Source of the DNA: Ruegeria sp. PrR005
GTDB lineage: Bacteria > Pseudomonadota > Alphaproteobacteria > Rhodobacterales > Rhodobacteraceae
Assembly: GCF_010500245.1 (NCBI RefSeq)
Contig: NZ_JAAGOX010000043.1
Coordinates: forward strand, 124,001 to 188,000
Length of the DNA: 64,000 nucleotides
Direction: 5' to 3'
The stretch's first letter is position 1; each line of letters opens with the position of its first letter. Of the stretch, positions 63,250-64,000 are shown one piece after another. The position numbers and the translations under genes are program-made. The notes under the pieces are model-generated. The model saw only the letters and a program-made list of their open reading frames with translations. It did no database searches and had not been told where the DNA came from.

Positions 63250-63387
63250 TTATTTGTACTTGCCGGTGAAGGTCGGCTCGGTCGAGATGGGCTCGATGAT
63301 GACGAATTCTTCTTTCGGCGAGTTGTCACACGCAGCCACGGCGCCGACAAAGGCGACCATTGCCACGAACTTGATGCATTTCGACAT
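63250..63387 (-). CDS. very small lipoprotein (45 residues)
   Basis: The frame encodes 45 residues, beginning MSKCIKFVAMVAFVGAVAAC: a lipoprotein signal with Cys20. It is followed by a 25-residue acidic mature part ending TGKYK. The ribosome site AGGAGA lies 7 nt before the ATG at 63387, which makes the gene convincing despite its size. The function is unknown; similar short entericidin-like or anchor lipoproteins are common. Confidence 0.72.
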   Translation of the reverse strand: MSKCIKFVAMVAFVGAVAACDNSPKEEFVIIEPISTEPTFTGKYK

Positions 63388-63601
63388 CTGTTTCTCCTAC
63401 TGACATTACTGAAACCTACAGGAGTCGTTGCTCCTGATTGCCTCACCCTTTTGGGGTTGGTTGCGCGTTGGCAACCGTGCCAGAGGATAGTTGAATTCGG
63501 GCCGGAAATACATCCGGAATAGGGTAAGTTCATGGCCTGTGACTCCAAAGTCGCAAAACTCCGCTGGTGTGAAGATTGACCCGCAACATGTTGTGGCATC
63601 G

Positions 63602-64000
63602 TCAAAACTCCTCCCAGATACAGCGAGAGTCCTGGAGGCGATAGGCCTCAAAATACTGTGTGGCGCCCGGTTGCGATGTGCCGAACTCGATCGGGCGGTC
63701 CGACATCGAGATCACCACGCGCGCCGGTGTGATGCCCCGGGTTTCGACATAGGGAACCGCCAGGATCTGGCACAGATGGGCCATGTCGATGGCGGCCACG
63801 TCATAGCCGATCTGCCCGGCAAGATCGCCGATCCTGGGGGCCAGGAAGCGGAATCGCACCCACAACTCGCCCGGGTTGTTGTCGAGCAGGACATCGGCCA
63901 GTTCGACCGGCTGGCCCGAGGGCACCGGCAGCAGCGCCTGGGCACGGACCGGCAGGGCAAGGGTAGCGAGAGATGCCAGGACATAAATGCAACCCCGACC
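63602..64000 (-). CDS. exported protein of unknown function, start outside window
   Basis: The frame is open from the window edge to a stop at 63602, giving 132 residues. The first visible residues (CIYVLASLATLALPVRAQ) look like the end of a signal peptide, so only a few residues are missing. The mature part has a beta-rich look (ELWVRFRFLAPRIG, ARVVISMSDRPIEFG) with two cysteines (HLCQIL, SRCIWEEF). A GTG within the frame at 63925 is not needed as a start. No function is recognised. Confidence 0.7.
   Translation of the reverse strand, partial: GRGCIYVLASLATLALPVRAQALLPVPSGQPVELADVLLDNNPGELWVRFRFLAPRIGDLAGQIGYDVAAIDMAHLCQILAVPYVETRGITPARVVISMSDRPIEFGTSQPGATQYFEAYRLQDSRCIWEEF

Noticed and set aside
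1-64000. CRISPR array, rRNA operon or prophage
   Set aside because: No regularly spaced direct repeats, no 16S/23S-like sequence and no phage structural genes were seen on either strand.

Overview
The window looks like a chromosomal segment of a marine alphaproteobacterium of the Rhodobacterales, most likely the Roseobacter group (Ruegeria-like). This is inferred from the GC-rich coding sequence, the dispersed histidine genes (hisBH, hisA, hisF, hisE in one neighbourhood), the propionyl-CoA carboxylase / methylmalonyl-CoA mutase locus, a fused quaternary-amine ABC permease, the AI-2E permease / Hda / Ppx row and many short lipoproteins. No database search was possible; family names rest on motifs, length and context.

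Layout. 1-6.4 kb: a UvrD/PcrA-type helicase cut by the window edge, an FMN L-lactate dehydrogenase family enzyme, pyruvate carboxylase with a clear terminator, and three identical tRNA-Gly(GCC) genes around a secreted protein. 6.4-15.1 kb: a class III aminotransferase, a von Willebrand A protein, a stand-alone Lrp-type effector domain, and hisB-hisH, hisA, hisF-X-hisE, where X is an unknown 137-residue gene overlapping both neighbours by 4 nt. 15.1-19.7 kb: a Cys-His-Asp lipoprotein, CoA-binding protein, YHS protein, zinc ribbon protein, RlmB methyltransferase, tRNA-Tyr, DUF2478 and NnrU. 19.7-24 kb: a quaternary-amine ABC transporter behind a BetI-like palindrome. 24-33 kb: a thioesterase, a glycosylase, a sulfatase, a metalloprotease-like lipoprotein, three tandem c-type cytochromes, the LolCD exporter and a MerR unit with a visible operator. 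33-39.1 kb: proS, a structured intergenic region, a LuxR regulator, an AI-2E permease, Hda and Ppx/GppA.

39.3-51.6 kb is the accessory part. A small oxidoreductase cluster (SDR, LLM flavoprotein, DUF1330, zinc-type alcohol dehydrogenase) diverges from a LysR regulator with two CAGAATTCTG palindromes. Next comes a truncated IS91-type transposase, broken by an 832-bp IS5/IS427-type element. The other end of that element sits in the stop codon of an OprB-type porin. Porin, PhoD-like phosphatase, DUF3299 protein and secreted amidohydrolase run in one direction and diverge from an AraC regulator: an envelope-level catabolic cluster with no substrate I can name.

51.7-64 kb returns to core genes: an endonuclease/exonuclease/phosphatase protein, a TerB-DnaJ protein, a GNAT and a VOC protein, a MAPEG protein, then methylmalonyl-CoA mutase and the biotin-carrying alpha subunit of propionyl-CoA carboxylase, with a sulfotransferase-like gene and several small lipoproteins between and around them. 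A 145-bp array of perfect hairpins lies just after the mutase. The two acyl-CoA enzymes would carry propionyl-CoA to succinyl-CoA; the pccB subunit is not in the window. The most unusual points are the IS junction at the porin stop, the gene inside the hisF-hisE overlap, the hairpin arrays at 34.6 and 55.8 kb, and the porin/phosphatase/amidohydrolase cluster.
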